Positions 1-13,099 of a stretch of DNA of 64,000 bases are shown here, piece after piece. Source of the stretch: Vibrio palustris. Its GTDB lineage: Bacteria > Pseudomonadota > Gammaproteobacteria > Enterobacterales > Vibrionaceae. Below the pieces are notes generated by a model. The model saw only the letters and a list, made by a program, of their open reading frames with translations. It made no database searches and was not told the DNA's origin. Each line of letters starts with the position of its first letter. The stretch's first letter is position 1. A program made the translations under genes and the position numbers. The stretch is from NCBI RefSeq assembly GCF_024346995.1, contig NZ_AP024887.1, forward strand, positions 2,046,001-2,110,000, written 5' to 3'.

Positions 1-166
1 GCGTCTGGGCTTTAGCGATGAATTAAAAGATGAAAATGAAGACATTCCACGTGAAGACCAAGCGGCGCGTTTTGATGCCGATTTTTCGCTTATGTGTGGT
101 GAATTAGGCGCATTCTTACCCAATTTATTTGATGCACTGGGTGGATTTTCTGATACTCAGCATTAA
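1..166 (+). CDS. rdgC: Recombination-associated protein RdgC, C-terminal end (partial)
   Basis: Only the last 54 codons are in the window, in the frame starting at base 2. The tail contains [12 protein letters not shown] and [20 protein letters not shown], which matches my recollection of the RdgC C-terminus. RdgC is a nucleoid-associated, ring-shaped DNA-binding protein that modulates RecA-dependent recombination. The start and most of the protein lie left of the window, so integrity cannot be judged. A strong intrinsic terminator follows 11 bases after the stop. Confidence 0.75.
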   Translation, partial: RLGFSDELKDENEDIPREDQAARFDADFSLMCGELGAFLPNLFDALGGFSDTQH

Positions 167-177
167 ATAACTACTGA

Positions 178-212
178 CCACTCTATTTTCCATATAAATA
201 GAGTGGTTTTTC
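178..212 (+). terminator. Intrinsic terminator of rdgC
   Basis: An inverted repeat (CCACTCTATTT ... AAATAGAGTGG) with a short loop is followed by TTTTTCTTTT. It separates rdgC from trhP. Confidence 0.85.
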
Positions 213-320
213 TTTTGTGATCTCTATTCATATCGCTCGATTTGACGTAAAATCTGCGCCCCTACCTAATACCATCAGGTGGTATTAGCCTGACTTGAAA
301 TCAGATTGAGAATACAAACC

Positions 321-1730
321 ATGACAACATCCAGCACTTTCGTCCCTGAACTGCTATCACCAGCTGGTAGCCTTAAAAACATGCGCTATGCCTTTGCATA
401 TGGCGCCGATGCCGTTTATGCCGGCCAACCTCGTTATAGTCTTCGTGTGCGTAATAACGAGTTCAATCATGAAAACCTCAAAATCGGCATTGATGAAGCT
501 CATGCTCAAGGCAAGAAGTTCTATGTGGTATGTAATATCCAGCCACACAACTCAAAACTAAAAACCTTTATTCGCGATCTCAAACCCGTTGTCGATATGG
601 GGCCAGATGCTTTGATCATGTCCGATCCAGGACTGATTATGATGGTGCGAGAAGCGTTTCCAGACACTGTTATCCATTTGTCCGTACAAGCTAATGCCGT
701 TAACTGGGCAACCGTAAAGTTTTGGGCTGCCAATGGTGTTGAGCGTGTTATCGTGTCTCGTGAATTATCGTTAGAAGAGATCGAAGAAATTCGTGAAAAC
801 TGTCCTGATACTGAGATTGAAGTATTTGTACACGGTGCATTATGTATGGCTTATTCTGGCCGCTGCTTACTTTCAGGTTACATGAATAAGCGCGATCCTA
901 ACCAAGGGACGTGTACTAATGCTTGCCGTTGGGAATATAAAGTCGAAAAAGGCACCGAAAACGAATCCGGTCAAATTGTTGAAGCTTTTGATCCTAAAAA
1001 AGATGTCGACACTCAAGCCATTGAAGTCAAAAATGAACGTCCAGATTCGGCGATTGGTCTAGGCAAACCTACCGATGACGTAGTGTTATTATCTGAAAGC
1101 CATAAACCCGATGAAAAAATGGCCGCTTATGAAGATGAGCACGGCACCTACATCATGAATTCAAAAGATTTACGTGCGATTCAACACGTAGAACGCATGA
1201 CCAAGATGGGTATCCATTCATTAAAAATTGAAGGCCGTACCAAATCATTCTACTACTGTGCACGTACTGCCCAAGTCTACCGCAAAGCGATCGACGATGC
1301 CGTTGCGGGTAAGCCGTTTGATGAGTCACTCATGTCAACACTAGAGAATTTAGCGCATCGTGGCTATACAGAAGGTTTTTTACGTCGTCATACCCATGAT
1401 AACTACCAAAACTATAATAATGGCTACTCTGTCTCTGAGACTCAACAATTTGTCGGTGAATTCACAGGTAAGCGTCGCGGCGCATTGGCAGAAGTCGAGG
1501 TGAAAAACAAATTTCTTGTTGGTGATAGCCTCGAGCTTATGACGCCAAATGGTAATGTTGTATTCACTCTTGAAATGATGGAAAACCGTAAAAGCCAAGC
1601 TGTTGATGATGCAAAAGGCAATGGACACTTTGTGTTTATCCCTATGCCTGAAGATATGAACTTAGACTATGCACTGTTGATGCGTAACCTAGGTGGCGGT
1701 CAAGATACGCGTAACCCAGTAGGAAAATAA
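321..1730 (+). CDS. trhP: tRNA 5-hydroxyuridine synthesis protein TrhP (YegQ, peptidase U32 family)
   Basis: This 469-residue protein belongs to the U32 'peptidase' family and closely resembles E. coli YegQ/TrhP. TrhP carries out prephenate-dependent formation of 5-hydroxyuridine at tRNA wobble position 34, the first step toward cmo5U. The N-terminal ELLSPAGSLKNM and the GADAVY segment are family hallmarks. Cysteines 175, 182, 198 and 202 (in ALCMAYSGRC and GTCTNAC) are the conserved set expected to hold an iron-sulfur cluster. I chose ATG 321; an in-frame TTG at 306 would add five residues but has no better ribosome site. It ends two bases before a ferredoxin gene, so the two are almost certainly cotranscribed and probably act together. 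Confidence 0.92.
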   Translation: MTTSSTFVPELLSPAGSLKNMRYAFAYGADAVYAGQPRYSLRVRNNEFNHENLKIGIDEAHAQGKKFYVVCNIQPHNSKLKTFIRDLKPVVDMGPDALIMSDPGLIMMVREAFPDTVIHLSVQANAVNWATVKFWAANGVERVIVSRELSLEEIEEIRENCPDTEIEVFVHGALCMAYSGRCLLSGYMNKRDPNQGTCTNACRWEYKVEKGTENESGQIVEAFDPKKDVDTQAIEVKNERPDSAIGLGKPTDDVVLLSESHKPDEKMAAYEDEHGTYIMNSKDLRAIQHVERMTKMGIHSLKIEGRTKSFYYCARTAQVYRKAIDDAVAGKPFDESLMSTLENLAHRGYTEGFLRRHTHDNYQNYNNGYSVSETQQFVGEFTGKRRGALAEVEVKNKFLVGDSLELMTPNGNVVFTLEMMENRKSQAVDDAKGNGHFVFIPMPEDMNLDYALLMRNLGGGQDTRNPVGK

Positions 1731-1732
1731 CC

Positions 1733-1987
1733 ATGGCTTTATTGATCACGGGAAAGTGCACCAACTGTGACATGTGCGAACCCGAATGCCCTAACGGTGC
1801 GATTTACTTAGGGGATGAGATTTATGAAATCGATCCCGACCTATGTACCGAGTGTAAAGGTCATTATGAAGTGCCGACGTGCCAGTCGGTCTGTCCGATC
1901 AATAAGTGCATAGTTACCGACCCTAATAATATTGAGACAGAAGAACAGCTCCTTGAAAAGTTTGTAATTATTCAAGGCCTTGCTTAG
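1733..1987 (+). CDS. yfhL: YfhL-family 2[4Fe-4S] ferredoxin
   Basis: An 84-residue ferredoxin. Cluster ligands are C9-x2-C12-x2-C15-x3-C19-P and C38-x2-C41-x8-C50-x3-C54-P; the eight-residue insert in the second motif is typical of the YfhL/Allochromatium-type 2[4Fe-4S] ferredoxins, which have very low potential clusters. In E. coli yfhL lies near the isc genes, whereas here it starts two bases after trhP and shares its terminator. This context suggests it is the electron donor or cluster partner of TrhP. That role is inference from position. Confidence 0.88.
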   Translation: MALLITGKCTNCDMCEPECPNGAIYLGDEIYEIDPDLCTECKGHYEVPTCQSVCPINKCIVTDPNNIETEEQLLEKFVIIQGLA

Positions 1988-2000
1988 CCCATCTCGATTA

Positions 2001-2029
2001 AAAGCCTGACTAACGTCAGGCTTTTTTTA
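2001..2029 (+). terminator. Intrinsic terminator of trhP-yfhL
   Basis: The GC-rich hairpin AAAGCCTGAC-TAAC-GTCAGGCTTT is followed by a T-run, 14 bases after the yfhL stop. Confidence 0.92.
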
Positions 2030-2170
2030 TTCTGTTGCAAAAAAAAACAAGAATGTATTCCAAAAAATACGTTTGCAACCGCTTTGTCATTGAAGGACCT
2101 ACTTGTCTATATAAGCTAATAAGCAATGCAAATAATTGCATTATATTATGGACGAATAAGTAGGCTATTA

Positions 2171-3088
2171 ATGAAATTATTAATCAATATTGCCCTGTTA
2201 ACAGGGGCTTGCACTGCATTTAACGCCCAAGCGGCTCCGTTGGCCGATTGGATGAACACCGTTAGTGATGATACACAACTCACCGCTATGACCATTCCTG
2301 GCACCCATGACTCTGGTGCAACACATGAACCTTTGCCTGGTATTGCTAAAACTCAAAATACCACTATCGCTCAGCAATTGGATAATGGTGTTCGCTACCT
2401 CGATATTCGCTTACGCCATTATCAAGACTCGTTGCTGGTTCACCACGGGTCCATCTACCAACACTTAAATTTTGATGACGTTATGCAGCAAGTGACGGAT
2501 TTCTTGAACCTGCATCCCAGTGAAACCGTGCTCATGCAAGTCAAAGAAGAATACGATGCTACGGGTAATACACACAGTTTTGAGCAAACCTTCGTGGACT
2601 ATAAAAACCGCCCTGCTTATCGCAATTTTTGGTGGGGTCATAGCTATTTACCTACGATGGGGCAAGCCCGTGGTAAAATTGTTCTGCTCCGTCGCTTTGC
2701 GGGTTCTTTCTATACATCTGGTGGAATAGATATGACGTATTGGGAAGATAATACTTCTTTTAATACGCAGGAAAGTAAAGGGGTGAAGATTCACGTACAA
2801 GACAGTTATAAAGTCAAAAGCTCAACCAATAACAATAAATGGTCAGTTATTAAACAAAACTTAGATAATGCAGCACAGTCACCGGGAGTCTTAACATTGA
2901 ACTTTTCTAGCGGCTACTCACCAACGTTAGGAATACCTAACATTCCAAAAGTCTCTAATGATATTAACCAGCGATTGCTCAACTATTTCAATGAGCGCAA
3001 AGGACAAAAACAATCCCATGGCGTGATCATCTCTGATTTTTCTAGCGCCGCACTTAGCCAAGCTGAATTAAAGGCATATTTGCCCTAA
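2171..3088 (+). CDS. Secreted phosphatidylinositol-specific phospholipase C-like protein
   Basis: This 305-residue protein starts at ATG 2171 with a clear signal peptide (MKLLINIALLTG..., likely cut after AQA near residue 22). An upstream in-frame start at 2126 would bury the signal. The PI-PLC X domain is visible: TIPGTHDSG with catalytic His46 and Asp47, YLDIRL with Arg80, and VHHGSIY with the second catalytic His (91 or 92). Enzymes of this type cleave phosphatidylinositol or GPI anchors without calcium. It is a single-gene unit with its own downstream hairpin. The substrate cannot be told from sequence, and some bacterial homologues have unknown targets. Confidence 0.85.
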   Translation: MKLLINIALLTGACTAFNAQAAPLADWMNTVSDDTQLTAMTIPGTHDSGATHEPLPGIAKTQNTTIAQQLDNGVRYLDIRLRHYQDSLLVHHGSIYQHLNFDDVMQQVTDFLNLHPSETVLMQVKEEYDATGNTHSFEQTFVDYKNRPAYRNFWWGHSYLPTMGQARGKIVLLRRFAGSFYTSGGIDMTYWEDNTSFNTQESKGVKIHVQDSYKVKSSTNNNKWSVIKQNLDNAAQSPGVLTLNFSSGYSPTLGIPNIPKVSNDINQRLLNYFNERKGQKQSHGVIISDFSSAALSQAELKAYLP

Positions 3089-3100
3089 ATGGAAAATAAA

Positions 3101-3123
3101 AGTGCCAGTCTCATACTGGCACC
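3101..3123. terminator. Bidirectional hairpin between the phospholipase gene and nfsA
   Basis: The inverted repeat GTGCCAGT-CTCAT-ACTGGCAC lies between convergent genes. Read on the minus strand it is followed by TTTTATTTT, so it best serves nfsA; on the plus strand the T-tract is weak. Confidence 0.7.
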
Positions 3124-3130
3124 TTATCCT

Positions 3131-3853
3131 CTATTTTTTATTCAGCCCTTTACTATGCAAATAGCTTTGCATATACGGACGTGACTCTTTACTTAATGTA
3201 TTGGTGATTTGCTCAGACCATCCTTGTTGCTTAGTATTACCAGAACGTGTGGCATAATAATCCAACATCACTTGGTCATAGTCTGCAATCGCTTGATGAT
3301 CCAGTGGTTGATACTGATCTTCATGTACAATAACACTGGCCGGTAAACGAGGCTTCTTCTGCGGATCTTGCGCCGGATGTCCTAAACACATCCCAAATAA
3401 AGTCGCGCTGTTTTCTGGCAGGCCTAGAATGTCATCAACACGAGCTGGATCATTACGTAGTCCACCGATATACACACCGCCAAGCCCCATAGACTCGGCC
3501 GCTAATAAGCAATTTTGCGCCATAATACCTGCATCTACAGCACCAATAAGGGTTAGCTCAGTATATTCAGACTTCACTTGATCACTAATTTCATGGTGAC
3601 GTTGGTAGTCAATGAAAAACACCAAGAATTCAGCGGCAGCTTCAATCCAAGGTTGTGGGCCTGCTAATTCTGCTAGCGCTTTACGCTTCGCAGGGTCCGT
3701 GACTCTGACTATAGATACGGTTTGTAATAAACTCGATGTGGACGCCGCTAAACCACTTTCTATAATCGAGTCGAGTTGCTCTTTACTAATAGGTTGTTCT
3801 GTAAATGCTCGAATAGAACGGTGGGCTTGTATCGTGTTAACTACTGAGTTCAT
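3131..3853 (-). CDS. nfsA: Oxygen-insensitive NADPH nitroreductase NfsA
   Basis: This 240-residue flavoprotein has exactly the E. coli NfsA length. It shares the N-terminal HRSIRAFTEQPIS, the GLGGVYIGGLRND stretch and the C-terminal KESRPYMQSYLHSKG. NfsA is a cytoplasmic FMN enzyme of the nitroreductase superfamily that reduces nitroaromatics and quinones with NADPH. It is monocistronic here. A short interrupted palindrome (GAGCTG...CAGCTC, 3886-3912) lies 33 bp upstream of the start and could be an operator, but I do not recognise the regulator. Confidence 0.9.
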   Translation of the reverse strand: MNSVVNTIQAHRSIRAFTEQPISKEQLDSIIESGLAASTSSLLQTVSIVRVTDPAKRKALAELAGPQPWIEAAAEFLVFFIDYQRHHEISDQVKSEYTELTLIGAVDAGIMAQNCLLAAESMGLGGVYIGGLRNDPARVDDILGLPENSATLFGMCLGHPAQDPQKKPRLPASVIVHEDQYQPLDHQAIADYDQVMLDYYATRSGNTKQQGWSEQITNTLSKESRPYMQSYLHSKGLNKK

Positions 3854-4045
3854 AGCAGCTCCTCTATCGTAATATCAATGATTATGAGCTGACACATTAT
3901 GTGCCACAGCTCGACTTAACAGAGTACCAGTTAACGATAAGCCCTTCGAGAATATTTTGAACGAACATTCAACGAATAAAATCTACTGCATCACCATGCA
4001 TTAACCACAGACATTCCTCCCAAACGTCTAACAAGATCAACTTAC
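3854..4045. other. Intergenic region upstream of nfsA
   Basis: No gene was seen here. It carries the interrupted palindrome at 3886-3912 and A/T-rich sequence that should include the nfsA promoter. It merges rightward into decayed tRNA repeats. Confidence 0.5.
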
Positions 4046-4417
4046 CAAGAGCGAATCCGCTGCGCTTCTATACAAATCTCCCCTCATCTATAGCCTTAGC
4101 TACAGACGTAAAAAGCCCCAGTCTTGCGACTGAGGCTATTTTATATGGCAGGGGTGGAGAGATTCGAACTCCCAACACGCACGGGCTTATGGAAAGCGAA
4201 TCCGCTGCGCTTTTCTACAACTCAATCGATAAGAAACAACAAACAAAAAAGCCCCAGTCTTACGACTGAGGCTATTTTATATGGCAGGGGTGGAGAGATT
4301 CAAACACCCAACACGCACGGGCTTATGGAAAGCGAATCCGCTGCGCTTTTCTACAAATCAATCGATAAGAAACAACAAACAAAAAAGCCCCAGTCTTGCG
4401 ACTGAGGCTTATTGATA
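4046..4417 (-). repeat. 136-bp tandem repeats of truncated tRNA-Trp plus terminator
   Basis: Two units repeat at a 136-bp period that is continuous with the intact tRNA-Trp: the CCA-end block starts at 4146, 4282 and then the real gene at 4418. The terminator stem GCCCCAGTC...GACTGAGGC starts at 4115, 4251 and 4387. Each broken copy keeps the acceptor 3' strand and T arm, then diverges in the anticodon arm and lacks the D arm and 5' acceptor strand. The copy at 4282 also has a damaged T loop. A shorter fragment sits near 4051. The open reading frame across this stretch is the familiar false 'protein' of tRNA 3' ends and is not a gene. Confidence 0.88.
4381..4411 (-). terminator. Terminator of the rRNA operon
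   Basis: On the minus strand the stem AGCCTCAGTC-GCAA-GACTGGGGCT ends in a T-run, immediately after the tRNA-Trp 3' end. Two further copies of this terminator lie downstream in the tandem repeats, so readthrough would meet up to three in series. Confidence 0.9.
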
Positions 4418-4494
<77 letters not shown>

Positions 4495-4502
4495 AAAATA
4501 AA

Positions 4503-4579
4503 TGGCGGAACGGACGGGATTCGAACCCGCGACCCCCGGCGTGACAGGCCGGTATTCTAACCAGCTGAACTACCGCTCC
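4503..4579 (-). tRNA. tRNA-Asp (GTC)
   Basis: A 77-nt tRNA with encoded CCA. The anticodon stem-loop CCGGCCTGTCACGCCGG carries GTC, and the sequence is very close to E. coli tRNA-Asp. It sits between 5S rRNA and tRNA-Trp, the common distal rrn arrangement. Confidence 0.97.
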
Positions 4580-4673
4580 GCTATGTTCAGTATCTAAAGA
4601 TAAGTCTTACAAAAACAATGCTATATCTTTAGTTTTGTCTTTAGATATTTAACATCTGAAGACAAGGATTAAA

Positions 4674-4791
4674 GCCTGGCGATGACCTACTCTCACATGG
4701 GGAAACCCCACACTACCATCGGCGCTATTTCGTTTCACTGCTGAGTTCGGCATGGGATCAGGTGGGTCCAAAATGCTATGGTCGCCAAGCA
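4674..4791 (-). rRNA. rrf: 5S ribosomal RNA
   Basis: On the minus strand it runs from TGCTTGGCGACCATAGC to the complementary GTAGGTCATCGCCAGGC, about 118 nt, with the usual CCCACCTGA and CCGAACTCAG loops. Ends are approximate by one or two bases. Confidence 0.95.
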
Positions 4792-4918
4792 AATTCTTTC
4801 TGTTATCGCCCAAGGGCCATAACAATAATCTGGAAAGCTGTTTTTTGTGGCTTTAAAAGCCGTTCTCACACACTCAAGTACTCATATTGAGTCCGTTACA
4901 AAACCTTTTTGGTGTTGT

Positions 4919-7812
<2,894 letters not shown>

Positions 7813-8094
7813 ATACAACCCAAAAAAGTTTTGAGTTGATGAACAAAGTCACCAAGGTTTGTCTGCATAACTCTTTGCTTTCACTTTGAAAAGTGAAGAC
7901 AAAAAGGACATGTTGCAGACTCGATATTGCCGGACTCAATTTTGAATACATACTCTATTAAAAGAGCATGATTTTCCAAGAACACTTGAATGTGTTTGGT
8001 GTTTGTTCATATCAATTGATACAACAAACATTGAGAACTTTTACAAATAATTCATATTTATCGCTAAATACGATTATTTTGTCAGCTTTCCAAA

Positions 8095-8107
8095 TTGTTA
8101 AAGAGCA
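8095..8107 (-). promoter_or_regulatory. Spacer boxA antitermination element
   Basis: On the minus strand TGCTCTTTAACAA lies in the 16S-23S spacer between tRNA-Ala and 23S. It matches the rrn boxA recognised by the NusB-NusE complex. Confidence 0.8.
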
Positions 8108-8165
8108 ATACTGTTTTCACAAAAAAAACACCATTTTTAAATACACTAATTAATATATTTAAAGA

Positions 8166-8241
8166 TGGTGGAGCTATGCGGGATCGAACCGCAGACCTCC
8201 TGCATGCCATGCAGGCGCTCTCCCAGCTGAGCTATAGCCCC
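8166..8241 (-). tRNA. tRNA-Ala (GGC) in the 16S-23S spacer
   Basis: A 76-nt tRNA with encoded CCA. The anticodon loop ATGGCAT in stem CCTGC/GCAGG gives anticodon GGC. It is the only tRNA in this spacer. Many proteobacterial spacers instead carry tRNA-Ile(GAT) with tRNA-Ala(TGC), or tRNA-Glu. Confidence 0.96.
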
Positions 8242-8326
8242 ACTACCCTTGCTTAAAGCAAGGTATGCTCTAACTTTCTAAACCATATCAATCTGTGTGA
8301 ACACTCATCGCAATAATCATTCGTAT

Positions 8327-9867
<1,541 letters not shown>

Positions 9868-10089
9868 AAGTTTTTTCGGCTCAATGAATACTGACTTCAA
9901 AACTAATATTTGTTTAAAACAAACATGTAATCTTAAAGCTATTATCATTCCAACAGAATGATAATGAATTGACTGTGCCAAGATTAACAAAGTTAATCTC
10001 GATTGGTCACTCAGTTCATTGAAACCAATTTTGTTTCCGAAGAAACTATTGATTATCATCAACGAGTGCCCACACAGATTGATAGGTTT

Positions 10090-10106
10090 AAATTGTTAAA
10101 GAGCTG
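10090..10106 (-). promoter_or_regulatory. Leader boxA antitermination element
   Basis: On the minus strand CAGCTCTTTAACAATTT lies between the rrn promoters and 16S. This matches the rrn leader boxA (core GCTCTTTAACA). Confidence 0.8.
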
Positions 10107-10137
10107 CGCTTCGTGTTTCATCTCAAAGCGGACGGCC

Positions 10138-10165
10138 ATTTTAGCGATTAGTATTTGAAAGTCAA
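10138..10165 (-). promoter_or_regulatory. rRNA operon promoter P2
   Basis: On the minus strand, -35 TTGACT (10160-10165) and -10 TAAAAT (10138-10143) are separated by 16 bp, typical rrn promoter spacing. It lies downstream of P1 and upstream of boxA. Confidence 0.75.
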
Positions 10166-10247
10166 TCACTTTTTTCATTTAATTTCTTAAACTTAATGCC
10201 GCTTGTTGCGAGTAAGACGTTTTGTCTTTGCCTGACAACGGAATCGA

Positions 10248-10275
10248 ATTATAGGCACTTTCTGACAGTTCGCAA
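10248..10275 (-). promoter_or_regulatory. rRNA operon promoter P1
   Basis: On the minus strand, a perfect -10 TATAAT (10248-10253) is preceded at 16 bp by -35 TTGCGA (10270-10275). The A/T-rich stretch immediately upstream (to about 10300) resembles an UP element. The order P1, P2, boxA, 16S matches rrn operons in enterics. Confidence 0.75.
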
Positions 10276-10347
10276 TAGCTAATTTCAATAAAACGTAACA
10301 ATTGGGTTTAAGCGCCTAATTATCGAGCTACCTGCTCATTAAAAGCA

Positions 10348-10388
10348 CAAAAAAACCCAGACTTTTACTTTCATGGTCTGGGTTTTTG
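10348..10388 (-). terminator. Intrinsic terminator of clpB
   Basis: The inverted repeat AACCCAGAC...GTCTGGGTT has T-runs on both sides. It lies just after clpB and before the rrn P1 promoter, insulating the rRNA operon from clpB readthrough. Confidence 0.88.
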
Positions 10389-10419
10389 CTTAATCACTAT
10401 TATTAATACAAGCTAATCG

Positions 10420-12993
10420 TTACTGATTAACCGTAATATGACCATTGTTAACCCCTATCATAATTGGTTCACCCGGTAACAACTCGCCTGCCAACATTGA
10501 TTTTGCCAGTGGATTTTCTACATATTGTTGAATAGCTCGTTTTAAAGGTCGAGCACCATATACCGGATCGAAGCCTATCTCCGCAATAAAAGATAGCGCT
10601 TCATCGTTTACATGAAACTCATAGTCCTTATCTAATAAACGTTCGCGTAAACGTTGCAGCTGAATAGAAGCTATCGAGCGAATTTGTTCTTGCCCTAATG
10701 GGTGGAAGACTACACTCTCATCGATACGGTTAAGGAACTCTGGACGAAAGTGCTGAGCCACAATGTCCATGACCTGATCTTTCATACCCTGATAATCAAC
10801 CGTATTAAATTGCTCTTGTATACGTTCAGAGCCTAAATTGGAAGTCATAATGACCACCGTATTACGGAAATCAACGGTACGACCTTGGCCATCGGTTAGA
10901 CGTCCATCATCAAGCACCTGCAATAAAATGTTAAAAACATCGGGGTGTGCTTTTTCGACTTCATCTAACAAGATGACGGAATAAGGCTTACGACGCACGG
11001 CTTCAGTTAAGTAGCCACCTTCTTCATAGCCCACGTAACCAGGAGGAGCACCAACTAATCGAGCCACAGAATGTTTTTCCATGAATTCTGACATATCGAT
11101 ACGTATCATGGCGTTTTCACTATCAAACATAAAGTTCGCTAACGTTTTACACAATTCGGTTTTGCCGACCCCTGTTGGCCCCAAGAATAAGAAGGAACCG
11201 ATCGGGCGGTTAGGATCCGATAGCCCTGCCCGGCTACGGCGAATCGCGTTCGCAACCACATCGACGGCTTCAACTTGACCAATTACACGTTCATGCAATA
11301 CCGTTTCCATACTCAGCAGCTTCACTTTCTCTGCTTCAAGCATTTTCGATACCGGAATTCCAGTTTGCCGAGATAACACTTCCGCTATTTCTGCTTCAGT
11401 CACTTTATTGCGTAATAACGTCATCTCTTGCATTTCTGCTTGAGTAGCCAGATCAAGCTGTTTTTCCAATTCAGGAATACGCCCGTATTGCAATTCAGAC
11501 ATGCGGCTTAAGTCACTAGCACGCCTTGCCATTTCAATATCTAACCGCGCTTGCTCTAATTCAGCTTTGATATGCTGAGTACCTTGAAGTGCTGCTTTTT
11601 CAGTTTTCCAAATTTCATCAAGCTCGGCATATTCTCGTCCTTTTTCATCCAGTTCCTCATTGAGGATACCCAAGCGTTTTTCACTCGCGTCATCATGTTC
11701 ATTGGTTAACGCTTGTTGTTCGATTTTAAGTTGAATGATACGACGCTCTAGCTTATCGAGAGATTCAGGTTTGGAATCAATCTGTAAACGAATGCTTGAG
11801 GCCGCTTCATCGATAAGATCTATTGCTTTATCTGGAAGTTGACGGTCAGAGATATAGCGGTTGGATAACGCAGCAGCGGCTACAATCGCCGGGTCGGTAA
11901 TTTCTACATGGTGATGCAGTTCATAACGCTCTTTTAATCCACGTAAAATGGCGACGGTATCTTCCACAGTTGGTTCATCCACCAGCACTTTTTGGAAACG
12001 GCGCTCCAGTGCAGGATCTTTTTCAATGTATTGGCGATATTCATCTAAAGTGGTTGCCCCGACACAATGCAATTCACCTCGCGCGAGCGCTGGTTTTAGC
12101 ATATTACCGGCGTCCATCGAACCTTCGCCTTTGCCGGCTCCGACCATGGTATGCAATTCATCAATAAAGAGAATGACGTTGCCTTCTTCTTTCGCTAGCT
12201 CATTGAGCACCGACTTCAAACGCTCTTCAAATTCGCCACGGTATTTTGCTCCCGCCACTAATGAGCCCATATCAAGAGCTAATACGCGGCGGCCTCTTAA
12301 GCCTTCTGGCACTTCATTATTGATGATACGTTCAGCAAGGCCTTCAACAATCGCTGTTTTACCAACGCCAGGCTGACCGATGATAACAGGGTTATTTTTG
12401 GTACGGCGCTGCAGCACTTGAATAATACGGCGGATTTCATCATCTCGGCCAATCACCGGATCTAACTTACCTTGCTCGGCACGCTCGGTCAGATCAATCG
12501 TATATTTTTCGAGAGCTTGTCTTAATTCTTCAGCATTAGGATCATTGACCGTTTGTCCACCACGGATACTTTCAATCGCCTCATTGACTTTTTTCTCGGT
12601 CAATCCAAATTCTTTTAAGAGTTTGCCTAGCGGGCCACGGTCTTCAATCGCGGCCAGTAAAAAGATTTCCGAAGAGATGTAGGAGTCTTTTCTTTTTTGC
12701 GCGACTTTATCGCACATATTAAACAGGGAGCCTAAGTGATTAGAGAGCTGAACGTCTCCACCAATACCGCTCACCTTAGGTAAATGATCAAGGATTTCTC
12801 CGAGCTTAGAACGAAGCTGCATGGCATCCACATCAAGCATCGTCAATAGAGGACGAACCGGACTGCCATTTTGATCCATTAATGCCACCATTAAATGAAC
12901 TGGCTCAATGTATTGATGATCGCGGCCTAATGCTAATGACTGGGCATCAGATATTGCTACTTGAAATTTGCTGGTGAATCTATCAAGGCGCAT
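10420..12993 (-). CDS. clpB: ATP-dependent disaggregase ClpB
   Basis: This 857-residue Hsp100 chaperone has exactly the E. coli length. Order of parts: N-terminal substrate domain; first AAA+ domain with GQPGVGKT (Walker A) and [13 protein letters not shown]; a long charged coiled-coil middle domain (about residues 410-530) that contacts DnaK; second AAA+ domain with [13 protein letters not shown] and [13 protein letters not shown]-terminal oligomerisation domain. It rescues aggregated proteins together with DnaK. ATG 12993 has AGGAAGG upstream. A heat-shock-like promoter precedes it. The neighbour pgeF upstream and rRNA operon downstream match E. coli order. Confidence 0.98.
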   Translation of the reverse strand: MRLDRFTSKFQVAISDAQSLALGRDHQYIEPVHLMVALMDQNGSPVRPLLTMLDVDAMQLRSKLGEILDHLPKVSGIGGDVQLSNHLGSLFNMCDKVAQKRKDSYISSEIFLLAAIEDRGPLGKLLKEFGLTEKKVNEAIESIRGGQTVNDPNAEELRQALEKYTIDLTERAEQGKLDPVIGRDDEIRRIIQVLQRRTKNNPVIIGQPGVGKTAIVEGLAERIINNEVPEGLRGRRVLALDMGSLVAGAKYRGEFEERLKSVLNELAKEEGNVILFIDELHTMVGAGKGEGSMDAGNMLKPALARGELHCVGATTLDEYRQYIEKDPALERRFQKVLVDEPTVEDTVAILRGLKERYELHHHVEITDPAIVAAAALSNRYISDRQLPDKAIDLIDEAASSIRLQIDSKPESLDKLERRIIQLKIEQQALTNEHDDASEKRLGILNEELDEKGREYAELDEIWKTEKAALQGTQHIKAELEQARLDIEMARRASDLSRMSELQYGRIPELEKQLDLATQAEMQEMTLLRNKVTEAEIAEVLSRQTGIPVSKMLEAEKVKLLSMETVLHERVIGQVEAVDVVANAIRRSRAGLSDPNRPIGSFLFLGPTGVGKTELCKTLANFMFDSENAMIRIDMSEFMEKHSVARLVGAPPGYVGYEEGGYLTEAVRRKPYSVILLDEVEKAHPDVFNILLQVLDDGRLTDGQGRTVDFRNTVVIMTSNLGSERIQEQFNTVDYQGMKDQVMDIVAQHFRPEFLNRIDESVVFHPLGQEQIRSIASIQLQRLRERLLDKDYEFHVNDEALSFIAEIGFDPVYGARPLKRAIQQYVENPLAKSMLAGELLPGEPIMIGVNNGHITVNQ

Positions 12994-13038
12994 AACAACC
13001 TTCCTAACCTCAAATGAGTAAAATGGACTACGCTAGCA

Positions 13039-13067
13039 AAATGGTAGCAGAATCAGCAAATTTCAAG
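13039..13067 (-). promoter_or_regulatory. Probable sigma-32 heat-shock promoter of clpB
   Basis: On the minus strand, -35 CTTGAAA (13061-13067, perfect) and -10 TACCATTT (13039-13046, six of eight matches to CCCCATNT) are 14 bp apart, within the sigma-32 range. It lies 46 bp upstream of the clpB ATG. Confidence 0.7.
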
Positions 13068-13099
13068 GCTTAAGAATGAGTTTAATTGCACATTGAGAA

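Noticed and set aside
4124..4405. A 93-codon plus-strand ORF with GVERFELPTRTG
   Set aside because: It is the translation of tandem tRNA-Trp 3' fragments and terminators, a well-known kind of false gene.
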